NCBI GenBank assembly: GCA_050999155.1
Contig: JBPCPM010000101.1
Span: 1-12,553, forward strand
Length of the DNA stretch: 12,553 nucleotides
Reading direction: 5' to 3'
From: JBPCPM01 sp050999155
GTDB taxonomy: Bacteria; Actinomycetota; Thermoleophilia; Solirubrobacterales; 70-9
Shown here: positions 1 to 7,715 of the stretch, in pieces
How positions within the stretch are numbered: the first letter of the stretch is position 1
How the letters are laid out: each line of letters starts with the position of its first letter
Position numbers and translations under genes: made by a program
Notes under the pieces: generated by a model
Seen by the model: only the letters and a program-made list of their open reading frames with translations
Told to the model about the DNA's origin: nothing
Databases searched by the model: none

Positions 1-999
1 GGCCTGTTCGTCCCGGCCTACGGCGGCGCCGCGCTTGCCGAGATGGGCGACGCGGGCTACTTCGAGGTACCCCCGCGACCAGCTGGCCCCGGCACCCCCG
101 GACGCGAAGCGGAGGAATCGACTGGCATCGGTCTCTATATGTCCACCGACACCTTCGTCGTCAAGCCGATCCGCTTCCCCGGCGGCTCGATCGGCGAGCT
201 CGCGGTCAACGGCACCGTCAACGACCTCGCCATGGCCGGCGCGCGCCCCCAGGCCCTGACGCTGGCCTTCGTGCTCGAGGAGGGCCTCGACGCGGGCGAG
301 CTGCGCGCCGAGATCGACGCGATCGCCGCCGCGGCGGACGCGGCCGGCGTCCAGATCGTCTCAGGCGACACCAAGGTCGTCGAGCGCGGCCACTGCGACT
401 CCATGTACATCACGACCACGGGCGTCGGCCGGCTCGACCCGCGGGCCACCCTGTCCACCCGCGCGATCACGCCCGGCGACCGGGTGCTGGTCTCGGGGCC
501 GATCGGCGACCACGGCATGGCGATCATGTTCGCCCGCGACGAGTTCGCTCTGGACGCCGAGATCTCCTCGGACACGCGGCCGCTGTGGCCGGCCGTCGAC
601 GCCCTGCTCGACGCGGCGGGCGACGGGGTGCGCTGTTTGCGCGACGCCACCCGCGGCGGCGTCGCCTCGGCGCTGAACGAGCTTGCCCGTGCCTCGGGGA
701 TCGCCGTGCACGTTCGCGAAGGCGACGTACCGGTGCGCCCCGAGGTCACGGGTGCCTGTGAGCTGCTGGGCCTGGACCCGATGTACGTGGCCAACGAGGG
801 CACCTTCGTCGCCTTCGTCGCCGCCGAGGCCGCCGGCGACGCGCTAGCCGCATTGCGGGCCGTTCCCGGTTGCGAGAGCGCGGTCGAGATCGGCGAGGTC
901 CGCGCCGACCCGCCGCAGATGGTGCTGGTCGAGACGGCCTTCGGGGGCCGGCGCGTCATGGACATGCTGGCCGGCGACCCCCTCCCGAGGATCTGCTGA
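1..999 (+). CDS. hypE: HypE, carbamoyl dehydratase in cyanide-ligand synthesis (5' partial)
   Basis: HypE takes the carbamoyl group that HypF attaches to its C-terminal cysteine and dehydrates it, using ATP, to a thiocyanate; this supplies the CN ligands of the NiFe(CN)2CO site. The reading frame is open from the first base, so the start lies upstream; 332 residues are visible and perhaps 15-20 are missing. Diagnostic stretches are FPGGSIGELAVNGTVNDLAM, GDTKVVERG, SGPIGDHGMAIM and RDATRGGVASALNELA, all of the PurM/AIR-synthase-like fold, and the obligatory C-terminal PRIC ending in the modified cysteine (codon 994-996). Near visible residues 23-44 there is a Pro/Gly-rich stretch longer than I expect before the STDTFVV strand. 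The stop is 7 bases before the hypA start. Family assignment is secure; only the N-terminus is unseen. Confidence 0.96.
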   Translation, partial: GLFVPAYGGAALAEMGDAGYFEVPPRPAGPGTPGREAEESTGIGLYMSTDTFVVKPIRFPGGSIGELAVNGTVNDLAMAGARPQALTLAFVLEEGLDAGELRAEIDAIAAAADAAGVQIVSGDTKVVERGHCDSMYITTTGVGRLDPRATLSTRAITPGDRVLVSGPIGDHGMAIMFARDEFALDAEISSDTRPLWPAVDALLDAAGDGVRCLRDATRGGVASALNELARASGIAVHVREGDVPVRPEVTGACELLGLDPMYVANEGTFVAFVAAEAAGDALAALRAVPGCESAVEIGEVRADPPQMVLVETAFGGRRVMDMLAGDPLPRIC

Positions 1000-1006
1000 G
1001 GCGACC

Positions 1007-1375
1007 GTGCACGAGTACGCCATCGCCGAGGCAGTGATCGGTGTCGCCGTCGACAACGCCGGCGATCGGCGCGTGGCGGCCGTCGATCTGCGGGTCGGCC
1101 ACCTGCGCCAGGTCGTGCCCTCGGCCCTTCACTTCGCCTTCGAGCTCGCCTCACAGGACACGCCGGCCGAAGGGGCCGAGCTGCGGGTCACTTCCGTGAC
1201 CCCGGTGGTGCTGTGCCAGGCGTGCGACGAGCAGACGACGACCGACGAGCTGCCGCTGGCCTGCGGCGGCTGCGGCCGCTTCGACGTCGCCGTGCTGGCC
1301 GGCGAGGAACTGCAGGTGGATTCGATCGAGGTACTCAACGACACCGCTCCGCGGGTGGAGCAGGAGGTGGTCTAG
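1007..1375 (+). CDS. hypA: HypA, nickel-insertion metallochaperone
   Basis: HypA delivers nickel to the hydrogenase large-subunit precursor, together with HypB. The GTG start at 1007 gives MHEYAIAEAV: the Met-His-Glu N-terminus with nickel-binding His2 is the family hallmark and decides the start. A GAGG at 998-1001 serves as ribosome binding site. The zinc site is a pair of CxxC motifs at Cys70/Cys73 and Cys86/Cys89. The length of 122 residues is normal (usual range about 113-120), with a short extra acidic tail. The C-terminal codons contain a very strong Shine-Dalgarno for the hydrogenase small subunit, whose ATG follows the TAG with no spacer, so the two genes are probably translationally coupled. 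The identity is not in doubt. Confidence 0.97.
   Translation: MHEYAIAEAVIGVAVDNAGDRRVAAVDLRVGHLRQVVPSALHFAFELASQDTPAEGAELRVTSVTPVVLCQACDEQTTTDELPLACGGCGRFDVAVLAGEELQVDSIEVLNDTAPRVEQEVV
1362..1370 (+). promoter_or_regulatory. Strong Shine-Dalgarno for hhyS, inside hypA
   Basis: AGGAGGTGG lies 5 bases before the ATG at 1376 and is close to a full complement of the 16S rRNA 3' end. It is stronger than the sites of the hyp genes, which fits a structural subunit needed in larger amounts than its maturases, and it fixes the hhyS start. Confidence 0.8.
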
Positions 1376-2458
<1,083 letters not shown>

Positions 2459-2473
2459 GCGCGAGCCCAACGA

Positions 2474-2481
2474 GAGAGGAG
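2474..2481 (+). promoter_or_regulatory. Shine-Dalgarno for hhyL
   Basis: GAGAGGAG sits 6 bases before the ATG at 2488, in the 29-base spacer between the two hydrogenase subunit genes. This is the longest non-coding gap in the window and holds nothing else I can identify. Confidence 0.7.
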
Positions 2482-2487
2482 CACACC

Positions 2488-4278
2488 ATGGCCACGCGCG
2501 AGACCATCAAGCCGGATTCGGGCAACGTCGTCTCGATGAACTGGGACCCGATCACGAGGATCATCGGGAATCTCGGGATCTACACGAAGATCGACTTCAA
2601 GCAAAAGGAAGTCGTGCAGTGCAAGAGCACGTCGTCGCTGTTTCGCGGCTACAGCGTGTTCATGAAGGGCAAGGACCCGCGCGATGCCGGCTTCATCACC
2701 AGCCGGATCTGCGGGATCTGCGGCGACAACCACACGGTCTGCTCGATCTACGCGCAGAACATGGCCTACGGCATCAAGACCCCGCCGCTGGGCGATCACA
2801 TCATGAACCTCGGCGAGGCCGCCGAGTACATGTTCGACCACACGATCTTCCAGGACAACCTGGTGTTCGTGGACTTCTGCGAGCAGATGGTCAAGGAGAC
2901 CAACCCCAGCGTCCTCGAGAAGGCCGAGAAGACCGAGTGCAACCACGCCGACGTGCACGGCTTCCGCACGATCGCCGACCTGATGCGCTCGTTCAACCCG
3001 TTCACCGGGGAGACCTACCTGGAGGCGCTGCGGATCACCCGCATCACCCGGGAGATGTTCTGTCTGATGGAAGGACGCCACGTGCATCCGTCCACGCTGT
3101 ACCCGGGCGGCGTGGGCACGGTGCCCACCCCGACCCTGTTCAGCGACTACCTGTCGCGGATGTTGCGGTGCCTGGACTTCATCAAGAAGGCCGTGACGAT
3201 GAACGACGACATCTTCGACTTCTTCTACGAGGCCCTGCCGGGCTACGAGGAAGTCGGCCGGCGGCGGATCCAGCTCGGCTGCTGGGGCGCTTTCCAGGAC
3301 CCGGACGTGTGCGACTACCGCTACGAGAACATGGAGAAGTGGGGCCGGGCGATGAAGGTCACGCCCGGCGTGGTGATCGACGGCAAGCTGGTGACCACCA
3401 GCCTCGTCGATATCAACGTCAACCTGCGGATCCTGCTCGGCTCGTCGTTCTACGACGACTGGACCGGCGAGGAGATGTTCGTCAAGCGCGACCCGCTGGG
3501 CAACGAGATCGATCCGCGCCATCCGTGGAACCAGACGACGCTGCCCAAGCCCCAAAAGCGCGACCTCGAGGGCGGAAACTACTCGTGGGTGATGAGCCCA
3601 CGGTGGCTGCACGAGGGCGAGCACCTGGCGCTGGACACCGGCGGCGGCGCGTTGGCGCGGCTGTGGACGACGGCGCTGGCCAAGCTCGTCGACACCCAGT
3701 ACGTCAAGTCCACCGGCGACGGCGTCGACATCACGCTGCCCGCCAGCCCCGACATGGGCGAGATGAAGCTGCAGTGGAAGATCCCCAAGTGGTCCAACGC
3801 GCTGGAGCGCAACCGGGCCCGGGCGTACTTCATCGCCTACTCGGCGGCGATGGCCTTCGAGTTCCTCGACCAGGCCATGGAGGAGGTCCGCAGCGGCAAC
3901 ACCAAGGTGTTCCAGGACTTTGACGTGCCGGACGAGGCCATCGGCTGTGGCTTCCACGAGGCGGTGCGCGGCGTGCTCTCGCACCATCTGGTGATCCGCG
4001 ACGGCAAGATCGCCAACTACCACCCCTACCCGCCGACGCCGTGGAACGGCAGCCCCACCGACTCCTACGGGACGCTCGGGCCGTACGAGGACGCGGTCAC
4101 CGGGATGCCGATCTTCGAGGAGAACGGCCCCGACGACTTCAAGGGGGTCGACGTGATGCGCGCGGTGCGCAGCTTCGACCCCTGCCTGCCGTGCGGGGTG
4201 CACATGTACCTGGGCAAGGGCAAGACGCTCAAGAAGATCCACTCGCCCCAGTTCGGCGCCAACAACAACGGCGGCTGA
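2488..4278 (+). CDS. hhyL: [NiFe]-hydrogenase large (catalytic) subunit, group 1h type
   Basis: Catalytic subunit that binds the NiFe(CN)2CO centre and splits H2; 596 residues. The L1 motif RICGICGDNHTVC spans residues 73-85, with nickel-ligand pair Cys75/Cys78. The CGDNH form followed by a further Cys85 is characteristic of the actinobacterial type, not the CGVCTxxH of standard group 1 enzymes. The L2 motif DPCLPCGVH spans 564-572 with Cys566/Cys569. Protease cleavage is expected after His572, releasing a 24-residue tail (573-596) rich in Lys at first and ending ANNNGG. The start ATG has a good Shine-Dalgarno and homology runs close to the N-terminus (MNWDPITRIIGNLGI). The cognate protease is encoded at 7712-8539. 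No signal peptide or membrane segment is visible. Confidence 0.97.
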   Translation: MATRETIKPDSGNVVSMNWDPITRIIGNLGIYTKIDFKQKEVVQCKSTSSLFRGYSVFMKGKDPRDAGFITSRICGICGDNHTVCSIYAQNMAYGIKTPPLGDHIMNLGEAAEYMFDHTIFQDNLVFVDFCEQMVKETNPSVLEKAEKTECNHADVHGFRTIADLMRSFNPFTGETYLEALRITRITREMFCLMEGRHVHPSTLYPGGVGTVPTPTLFSDYLSRMLRCLDFIKKAVTMNDDIFDFFYEALPGYEEVGRRRIQLGCWGAFQDPDVCDYRYENMEKWGRAMKVTPGVVIDGKLVTTSLVDINVNLRILLGSSFYDDWTGEEMFVKRDPLGNEIDPRHPWNQTTLPKPQKRDLEGGNYSWVMSPRWLHEGEHLALDTGGGALARLWTTALAKLVDTQYVKSTGDGVDITLPASPDMGEMKLQWKIPKWSNALERNRARAYFIAYSAAMAFEFLDQAMEEVRSGNTKVFQDFDVPDEAIGCGFHEAVRGVLSHHLVIRDGKIANYHPYPPTPWNGSPTDSYGTLGPYEDAVTGMPIFEENGPDDFKGVDVMRAVRSFDPCLPCGVHMYLGKGKTLKKIHSPQFGANNNGG

Positions 4279-4282
4279 GCCG

Positions 4283-5179
4283 GTGGACGAGGCAACGGCA
4301 AGCGCGCAGGCCGGGCAGGTCGAGTCCCTGCTCGGCGAGCTCGAGGAGCTCGCCGACCCCGAGGCGCGCGAGCTTGCCCTGAGCGCGGTCGGGGCGCTGG
4401 TCGAGCTGTACGGCGAGGGGCTGGCCCGGATCCGCGGCCACCTCGATCCCGACCAGGTGGCCGAGCTGTGCGAGGACCACCTGATCTCGCACCTGCTGGT
4501 CGTTCACGACCTGCACCCGGCCTCGGTGCAGGAGCGGATCGCCGAGGCGCTGGCCTCCGTGCGCCCCTACCTGGAATCCCACGGGGGCGGCGTCGAGCTG
4601 CTTGGCGTTGACGGCACCGTCGCCCGGCTGCGCCTGCAGGGCAGCTGCGACGGCTGCCCCTCGTCGGCCGTGACGCTGAAGCTGGCCGTCGAGGACGCGA
4701 TCCGCCGCCACGCCCCGGAGATCGAGACGGTCGAGGCCGAGGGCAACGAGGCGGCGCCCACGGTGACGCTGCCCCAGGTCACGGTGCCGGCGACCCGCAA
4801 CGGCAACGGCAACGGGGCGGCCGTCGCGGCGAACGGCAACGGCAAAGCCGATGCGATCGACCCGTGGACGGTGGTCGGCGGCCTACCGGAGCTGCGCGAC
4901 GGCGGCACGCTGATACGCGCGGTCGGCGGCGAGCCGCTGCTGTTCGCGGCCCTCGGCGAGGACCGGTTCGCCTACCGCCCCACCTGCCCTTCCTGCCAGG
5001 CCTCGCTGGACACCGGGGAGCTGACCGGCTCGGAGCTGCGCTGCCCGGAGTGCTCGTCGGTCTACGACCTGCGCCGGGCCGGACGCTGCCTGGACTCGCC
5101 GCGACTGCACCTCGATCCGGTGCCGCTGCTCGTAGCCGATTCGGGGATCGCCAAGGTCGCGGTCGGAGGTGCCGTGTGA
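4283..5179 (+). CDS. Nfu-domain protein with C-terminal four-cysteine Rieske-like domain
   Basis: Three parts are visible in 298 residues. Residues 1-75 are a helical, acidic domain I do not recognise. Residues 80-150 are a NifU C-terminal (Nfu) domain with RPYLESHGGGVELL and the cluster-binding pair Cys122-x-x-Cys125 (GSCDGCPSSAVTLK). A Thr/Asn/Gly-rich linker follows. Residues 192-298 resemble a Rieske ferredoxin, but both ligand boxes are CxxC (Cys235/Cys238 and Cys254/Cys257) where Rieske proteins have CxH and CxxH. Nfu domains carry or deliver Fe-S clusters. Its position just after the large subunit matches the iron-sulfur protein called HhyE in mycobacteria, proposed to pass electrons from the hydrogenase; that equivalence is my inference. 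The GTG start lies 4 bases after the hhyL stop. The gene ends in a 4-base overlap with DUF5947. Confidence 0.88.
   Translation: MDEATASAQAGQVESLLGELEELADPEARELALSAVGALVELYGEGLARIRGHLDPDQVAELCEDHLISHLLVVHDLHPASVQERIAEALASVRPYLESHGGGVELLGVDGTVARLRLQGSCDGCPSSAVTLKLAVEDAIRRHAPEIETVEAEGNEAAPTVTLPQVTVPATRNGNGNGAAVAANGNGKADAIDPWTVVGGLPELRDGGTLIRAVGGEPLLFAALGEDRFAYRPTCPSCQASLDTGELTGSELRCPECSSVYDLRRAGRCLDSPRLHLDPVPLLVADSGIAKVAVGGAV
4799..4843 (+). repeat. AACGGC simple repeat coding an Asn-Gly linker
   Basis: Units of AACGGC occur at 4799-4815 and again at 4832-4843, separated by an Ala/Val-rich stretch. They encode Asn-Gly dipeptides in the flexible linker between the Nfu domain and the Rieske-like domain, and are likely length-variable between strains. 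Confidence 0.6.
5165..5170 (+). promoter_or_regulatory. Shine-Dalgarno deciding the DUF5947 start
   Basis: GGAGGT lies 5 bases before GTG 5176. It supports starting the DUF5947 gene at the GTGA overlap (5176-5179) rather than at any of the upstream in-frame starts, which would lie inside the Nfu gene. Confidence 0.75.
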
Positions 5180-5832
5180 GCTCCCGGCTGGCCGAGCTGG
5201 CCCGCGCGCAGCGCGCCGACGAGGACCAGACCCCGGTCGAGGAGGCGTGCGAGCTGTGCGCAGCGCCGATCCCGCCGGGCCACAAGCACCTGCTGGACAC
5301 CGACAGCCGCGAGCTGATGTGTGCCTGCCGGGCCTGCGCGCTGCTGTTCGACCGCAAGGCGGCGAGCGAGGGCCGCTACAAGCTGATCGGCGACCGGCGG
5401 CTGGCGCTCGAAGGCTTCGAGCTCGACGACGCCACCTGGGACGCCCTGCGCATCCCCGTCGACATGGCCTTCTTTTACCGCCACTCCGGCGCTGAGCAGG
5501 TGATGGCCTACTACCCGAGCCCGATGGGGCCGACCGAATCGCAGCTGGAGCTGGCCGCCTGGGACACCATCGAGGCCGCGAACCCGGTCCTCGCCGACAT
5601 GGCGGCCGACACCGAGGCGCTGCTGGTCAACCGGACACGCGACGCCCGCGACCACTGGCTCGTGCCGCTGGACGAGTGCTACTCGCTGGTGGGCCTGGTC
5701 CGCGCCACCTGGAAGGGCCTCGGCGGCGGCACCGAGGTATGGCGGGAGATCGACGACTTCTTCGCACGACTTCGACGACAAGCGAAGGTGGCAGGCCCCT
5801 CCCCGGTGCCGGCCGCCGAGGAGGCGAGATGA
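5176..5832 (+). CDS. DUF5947 family protein, hydrogenase-associated, putative zinc site
   Basis: A 218-residue protein that I match to DUF5947, a family of unknown function found beside actinobacterial [NiFe]-hydrogenases. The frame is open far upstream, but GTG 5176 is preferred: it overlaps the previous stop by 4 bases and has GGAGGT at the right distance. Near the N-terminus two cysteine clusters, Cys25-x-x-Cys28 and MCACRAC (Cys49, Cys51, Cys54), probably form a zinc or Fe-S site. The rest is mixed alpha/beta with aromatic-rich segments (DMAFFYRHSGAEQVMAYYPS) and a C-terminal helix (REIDDFFARLRRQAK). The segment ECYSLVGLVRATWKGLGGG is the kind of stretch that is conserved in this family. 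No signal peptide or membrane helix is visible. A role in hydrogenase assembly or electron transfer is inferred only from context. Confidence 0.85.
   Translation: MSSRLAELARAQRADEDQTPVEEACELCAAPIPPGHKHLLDTDSRELMCACRACALLFDRKAASEGRYKLIGDRRLALEGFELDDATWDALRIPVDMAFFYRHSGAEQVMAYYPSPMGPTESQLELAAWDTIEAANPVLADMAADTEALLVNRTRDARDHWLVPLDECYSLVGLVRATWKGLGGGTEVWREIDDFFARLRRQAKVAGPSPVPAAEEAR
5818..5824 (+). promoter_or_regulatory. Shine-Dalgarno for the 70-residue microprotein
   Basis: GAGGAGG lies 4 bases before the ATG at 5829, inside the last codons of DUF5947. It is the main evidence that the short downstream frame is translated. Confidence 0.65.
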
Positions 5833-6041
5833 CCGACAACCTCACAACCGGCAGCCCCGACGTGAGCCCCGACCTGCCGTCGCACATCGACGGGATCAGC
5901 CAGGGCAACGCGACCGGTCGGTACGAAAAGCAGGCCGGCCACAAGCCCGACGGACGGGCGACGCCCGAGCGCTCGACGGGGGTCAACGCCGACGCCCGCA
6001 AGCCCGTGCACCCCGCGATGCCGGTCCTGACTCCGCACTGA
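5829..6041 (+). CDS. Small hydrophilic hydrogenase-cluster protein (70 aa), unknown function
   Basis: The ATG overlaps the DUF5947 stop (ATGA, 5829-5832) and has the GAGGAGG site upstream; codon third positions are nearly all G or C, as in neighbouring genes. The product is 70 residues, polar, rich in Pro, Gly, Asp, Thr and His, without cysteine and with no hydrophobic segment, so it looks largely unstructured. The core (SHIDGISQGNATGRYEKQ, then RSTGVNADARKP) has the look of a conserved motif rather than random sequence. I do not recognise a family. From its place between DUF5947 and DUF6084, I infer a small accessory or scaffold peptide of the hydrogenase or its maturation complex. The next gene's GTG comes one base after the stop. 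Confidence 0.75.
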   Translation: MTDNLTTGSPDVSPDLPSHIDGISQGNATGRYEKQAGHKPDGRATPERSTGVNADARKPVHPAMPVLTPH

Positions 6042-6042
6042 C

Positions 6043-6747
6043 GTGGCGGTCGATCCCCAGCAGCTCGCCGGCCTGACGTCCGTGCCGGAGCTGGAGTTCA
6101 CGATCACCGACGCCCAGGCGCCGCGCGACGCCGCCACCCCGGTGATCGCGCTCGCCCTGAGCGTGAGCGCCGACGCGCGCTGGGACGTGCAGTCGCTGCT
6201 GCTCGACTGCCAGATCCGGATCGCCCCGCGGCGCCGCAGCTACCCCGACCCCGACGAGCAGGTGCGCCTGCGCGACCTGTTCGGCGCGCCCGAGCAGTGG
6301 TCGCGCAGCCTGCAGGGGTTGCTGTGGGCGAACGTGCCGGTGGCCGTCCCGCGGTTCCGGGGAACGGGCCTGACGCCGCTGAACCTCCCCTGCACGTACG
6401 ACTTCGAGGTCAGCCACGCCCGGTACGCGTCGGCCCTGGCCGACGGGGTCATCCCGCTGGAGGTCCTGTTCAGCGGCACGATGTTCTGGGCCGGGCCCGA
6501 CGGCGCCCAGCGGGTGGCCCGGGTACCGCTCGACCGCGAGGCGACCTTCGACCTGCCCGTGTCGATGTGGCGCGAGGCCATGGACCGCCACTTCCCGCAC
6601 GCGGCCTGGCTGCGGATGTCGCGCGACCGCTTTGCGCGCCTGCAGGCCTACCGCGCGCAGCGCACCCTGCCCAGCTGGGACGCCGTGCTCGACTCGCTGC
6701 TGGCCGACTTCGAGGCCGATGCCGCAGACCCGGAGGGTGCACCGTGA
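6043..6747 (+). CDS. DUF6084 family protein, hydrogenase-associated
   Basis: A 234-residue protein that I match to DUF6084, a family of unknown function found with actinobacterial hydrogenases. GTG 6043 follows the previous stop by one base and has no clear Shine-Dalgarno, so translation probably relies on termination-reinitiation. The sequence opens with a beta-rich part (PELEFTITDAQAP, then a strand resembling an Ig-like or C2-like fold: VIALALSVSADARWDVQSLL). Recognisable segments are LRDLFGAPEQWSRSLQGLLW, FEVSHARYASALADGVIPLE and FSGTMFW. A C-terminal helical part follows (MDRHFPHAAWLRMSRDRFARL). There are only two cysteines and they form no CxxC pair. The gene ends in a 4-base overlap with the next gene. 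A structural or assembly role is guessed from context only. Confidence 0.85.
   Translation: MAVDPQQLAGLTSVPELEFTITDAQAPRDAATPVIALALSVSADARWDVQSLLLDCQIRIAPRRRSYPDPDEQVRLRDLFGAPEQWSRSLQGLLWANVPVAVPRFRGTGLTPLNLPCTYDFEVSHARYASALADGVIPLEVLFSGTMFWAGPDGAQRVARVPLDREATFDLPVSMWREAMDRHFPHAAWLRMSRDRFARLQAYRAQRTLPSWDAVLDSLLADFEADAADPEGAP
6732..6739 (+). promoter_or_regulatory. Shine-Dalgarno for the 323-residue unknown gene
   Basis: GGAGGGTG lies 4 bases before GTG 6744, supporting a start within the GTGA overlap with the DUF6084 stop rather than at earlier in-frame codons. Confidence 0.65.
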
Positions 6748-7715
6748 GCGAGCCGAACCAGACCGCCAAGGACCCGGTGCGCGCGATCGCCGACGCGGTG
6801 CTCTACGAGGGCTACGTGCTGTTTCCCTACCGCCGCTCGGCGCTAAAAAACCAGCAGCGGTTCACCTGGGGCGGCGTGTATCCGGTGGGCTGGCCGGAGG
6901 GACCGGCGCGCCTGCGCACCGAATGCCTGCTCGAAGGCGACCCCGCCGATGTCGAGGTCACCGCGCGCTTCCTGCAGGTCGTCGACCGCGCCGTGCAGGA
7001 CCCCGACGGGCTGCCGGTCGACGAGCTGACCGTCGACGGCGAGCGGTACCTGACCTGGGAGGAGGCCGTCGAGCGCGAGATCGCAGTCAGCGCGGTGCCT
7101 GGGCGCACACCGGTCGAGATCGAGGCCGCCAGCGAGCGCGAACAGCTGGCCGGCGGGGCCGGGGCGCTGATGCGCAGCCACCGTGCCCTGCACGGGGTGA
7201 TCGAGACCTCGGTCACCGAGCTCGAGCCCGGCCTGCACCGGATCGGCGTCGAGGTGGCCAACGCCGCGAGCTGGGACGGCGACCGGCGCGACGACGTGCT
7301 CAAGGACACGCTGTGCTCCACCCACGTCGTGCTGCGCACCGGGGCCGGCGCGTTCGTGTCGCTCACGGACCCCCCAGCCGATCGGCGCGAACACGCCGAG
7401 GCGTGCGACAACGAGGGCTTGTGGCCCGTGCTGGCCGCCGAACGCGGCGACCACACCACGATCCTGGCCTCCCCGATCATCCTCGAGGATCACCCCCGCA
7501 TCGCGCCCGAGAGCCCGGGCGACCTGTTCGACGGCGGTGAGGTCGACCAGCTGCTGACCCTGACCATCCTTGCCATGACCGACGCCGAAAAGGCCGAGAT
7601 GCGCGCCACCGACCCGCGGGCCCGGGAGATCCTCGAGCGCACCGAGGCCATGGACGGCGACGATCTGATGCGCCTGCACGGAACGATCCGCGACATGGGA
7701 CCGGCCCACCGATGA
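6744..7715 (+). CDS. Uncharacterised hydrogenase-cluster protein (323 aa)
   Basis: I cannot name this family. The frame is open well upstream, but GTG 6744 overlaps the DUF6084 stop by 4 bases and has a good Shine-Dalgarno. The 323-residue product begins with an acidic segment, then a distinctive motif (VLYEGYVLFPYRRSALKNQQ, followed by RFTWGGVYP). A central part has strands and helices (LRTECLLEGDPADVEVTARF; LEPGLHRIGVEVANAASWDG). A later region includes ACDNEGLWPVLAAERGDHTT and ILASPIILEDHPRIAPESPG. The C-terminus is helical and charged (MTDAEKAEMRATDPRAREIL). It has a few scattered cysteines but no CxxC, no signal peptide and no membrane helix. It sits between DUF6084 and the maturation protease, overlapping both by 4 bases, so tight co-expression with the hydrogenase is likely. 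Confidence 0.8.
   Translation: MSEPNQTAKDPVRAIADAVLYEGYVLFPYRRSALKNQQRFTWGGVYPVGWPEGPARLRTECLLEGDPADVEVTARFLQVVDRAVQDPDGLPVDELTVDGERYLTWEEAVEREIAVSAVPGRTPVEIEAASEREQLAGGAGALMRSHRALHGVIETSVTELEPGLHRIGVEVANAASWDGDRRDDVLKDTLCSTHVVLRTGAGAFVSLTDPPADRREHAEACDNEGLWPVLAAERGDHTTILASPIILEDHPRIAPESPGDLFDGGEVDQLLTLTILAMTDAEKAEMRATDPRAREILERTEAMDGDDLMRLHGTIRDMGPAHR

Noticed and set aside
4864..5175. Possible upstream extension of the DUF5947 gene to an ATG at 4864
   Set aside because: It would overlap the Nfu protein gene by more than 300 bases and adds Arg/Gly-rich sequence typical of a wrong frame; the GTG 5176 start has a Shine-Dalgarno and a 4-base overlap.
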